64,000 bases of DNA from Zygnema cylindricum (taxonomy: Eukaryota; Streptophyta; Zygnematophyceae; Zygnematales; Zygnemataceae), in the NCBI GenBank assembly GCA_037447655.1, contig JBBHKE010000771.1, positions 178,900-242,899 on the forward strand. Direction: 5' to 3'. The notes under the pieces are model-generated. The model was not told the origin of the DNA. It made no database searches and worked only from the letters and a program-made list of their open reading frames with translations. The position numbers and the translations under genes are program-made. The number at the start of each line of letters is the position of its first letter. Positions within the stretch are counted from its first letter, which is position 1. This document shows, in pieces, positions 63,673-64,000 of this stretch.

Positions 63673-64000
63673 CTGACCATTGGAAATAAGGGCTTTTCCT
63701 GGTTATTTAGGGTAATTTAGGTTTTTTAGGTCCTTCAGTTATTGTCTCCATCTGCAGTTGCCTCGCTGGCAGCCAATGTATTGGTTCCTTTAGCAATCGT
63801 TGTCATTTAACCATTCAAAATTATGAGTTTTTTTAAAAGGTTTTTTAGGTAGTTCAGGTTTTTTAGCTTCTTTTGGTTTTTTAACCCTTTTTTTTTTCAA
63901 GTACAGCTACTCGTGAACAAACCAAGAAAATAACTAATGGAAGTATCCCATCATTTTCTCTAAGGAAGAGCGTATCAAGAGTACCGGAATTTTTCAAGAA
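63673..64000. repeat. DCAF1 intron with a degenerate duplicate of the exon start
   Basis: About 63756-63830 repeats, with drift, the segment 63625-63690 that holds the exon's 5' part and acceptor (TTGCCTCGCTGGCAGCCAAT against CCGCCTCGCTGGCAGCTGCT). Between and after the copies GGTTTTTTAGGT phrases recur. Confidence 0.65.

Noticed and set aside
63690-63900. TTTAGG and GGTTTTTTAGG repeats resembling plant telomere sequence
   Set aside because: The units are irregular and lie in a DCAF1 intron, so a true telomere tract is unlikely.
1-64000. CRISPR arrays, bacterial operons, rRNA genes and riboswitches
   Set aside because: None seen; the short tandem repeats lack unique spacers and the gene structure is eukaryotic.

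Overview
The window is eukaryotic nuclear DNA, most likely from the green lineage (a streptophyte alga or a non-seed land plant; the species cannot be fixed from sequence alone). The argument rests on the gene at the right edge: a plant-type DCAF1 (LisH motif, WD40 region with two WDxR boxes, acidic tail). Supporting signs are spliced genes with GT-AG introns and Ty1/copia and Ty3/gypsy retrotransposons of the plant kind. There are no bacterial operons, CRISPR arrays or rRNA genes.

Layout. 1-5.3 kb is low-complexity DNA (GA/CT tracts, degenerate TTTAAACCCC repeats, and a very large pyrimidine/purine inverted repeat centred near 4.55 kb). 5.3-10.4 kb is unassigned except for the right end of a hAT-like element. 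10.4-15.3 kb is a decayed non-LTR retrotransposon on the minus strand with a repeated 5' region, itself split by a hAT-like element. 15.4-30.5 kb is a nest of LTR elements: a solo LTR with a perfect target duplication, a gypsy 5' end, a partial LTR, a decayed copia element split by a second solo LTR, a truncated hAT-like element, and a 5'-truncated gypsy element with its 3' LTR. 30.5-36.6 kb holds MITEs, a purine tract and a relic of a B-family DNA polymerase that looks viral.

Two spliced host genes follow, both on the minus strand. The first (36.6-45.8 kb) has at least 13 exons and encodes a thioester-containing alpha-2-macroglobulin family protein, with macroglobulin domains, a long acidic bait-like segment carrying an internal repeat, a GCFEQ thioester site, the thioester domain and a C-terminal receptor-binding-like domain. 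46-56.8 kb is a dense MITE cluster of at least four families. 56.8-58.5 kb is an inverted, degraded copy of the 5' half of the macroglobulin gene. The second gene (59.75-63.67 kb and beyond the window) is the C-terminal half of DCAF1, a substrate receptor of CUL4-DDB1 ubiquitin ligases.

The two host genes have no evident functional link. The rest is best read as accumulated and nested transposable elements. The observations I rate highest are the thioester macroglobulin gene in an apparently green-lineage genome with its repeat-bearing bait region, its inverted pseudogene copy, the polymerase relic, and a tRNA-like module held in antisense inside four related LTRs.
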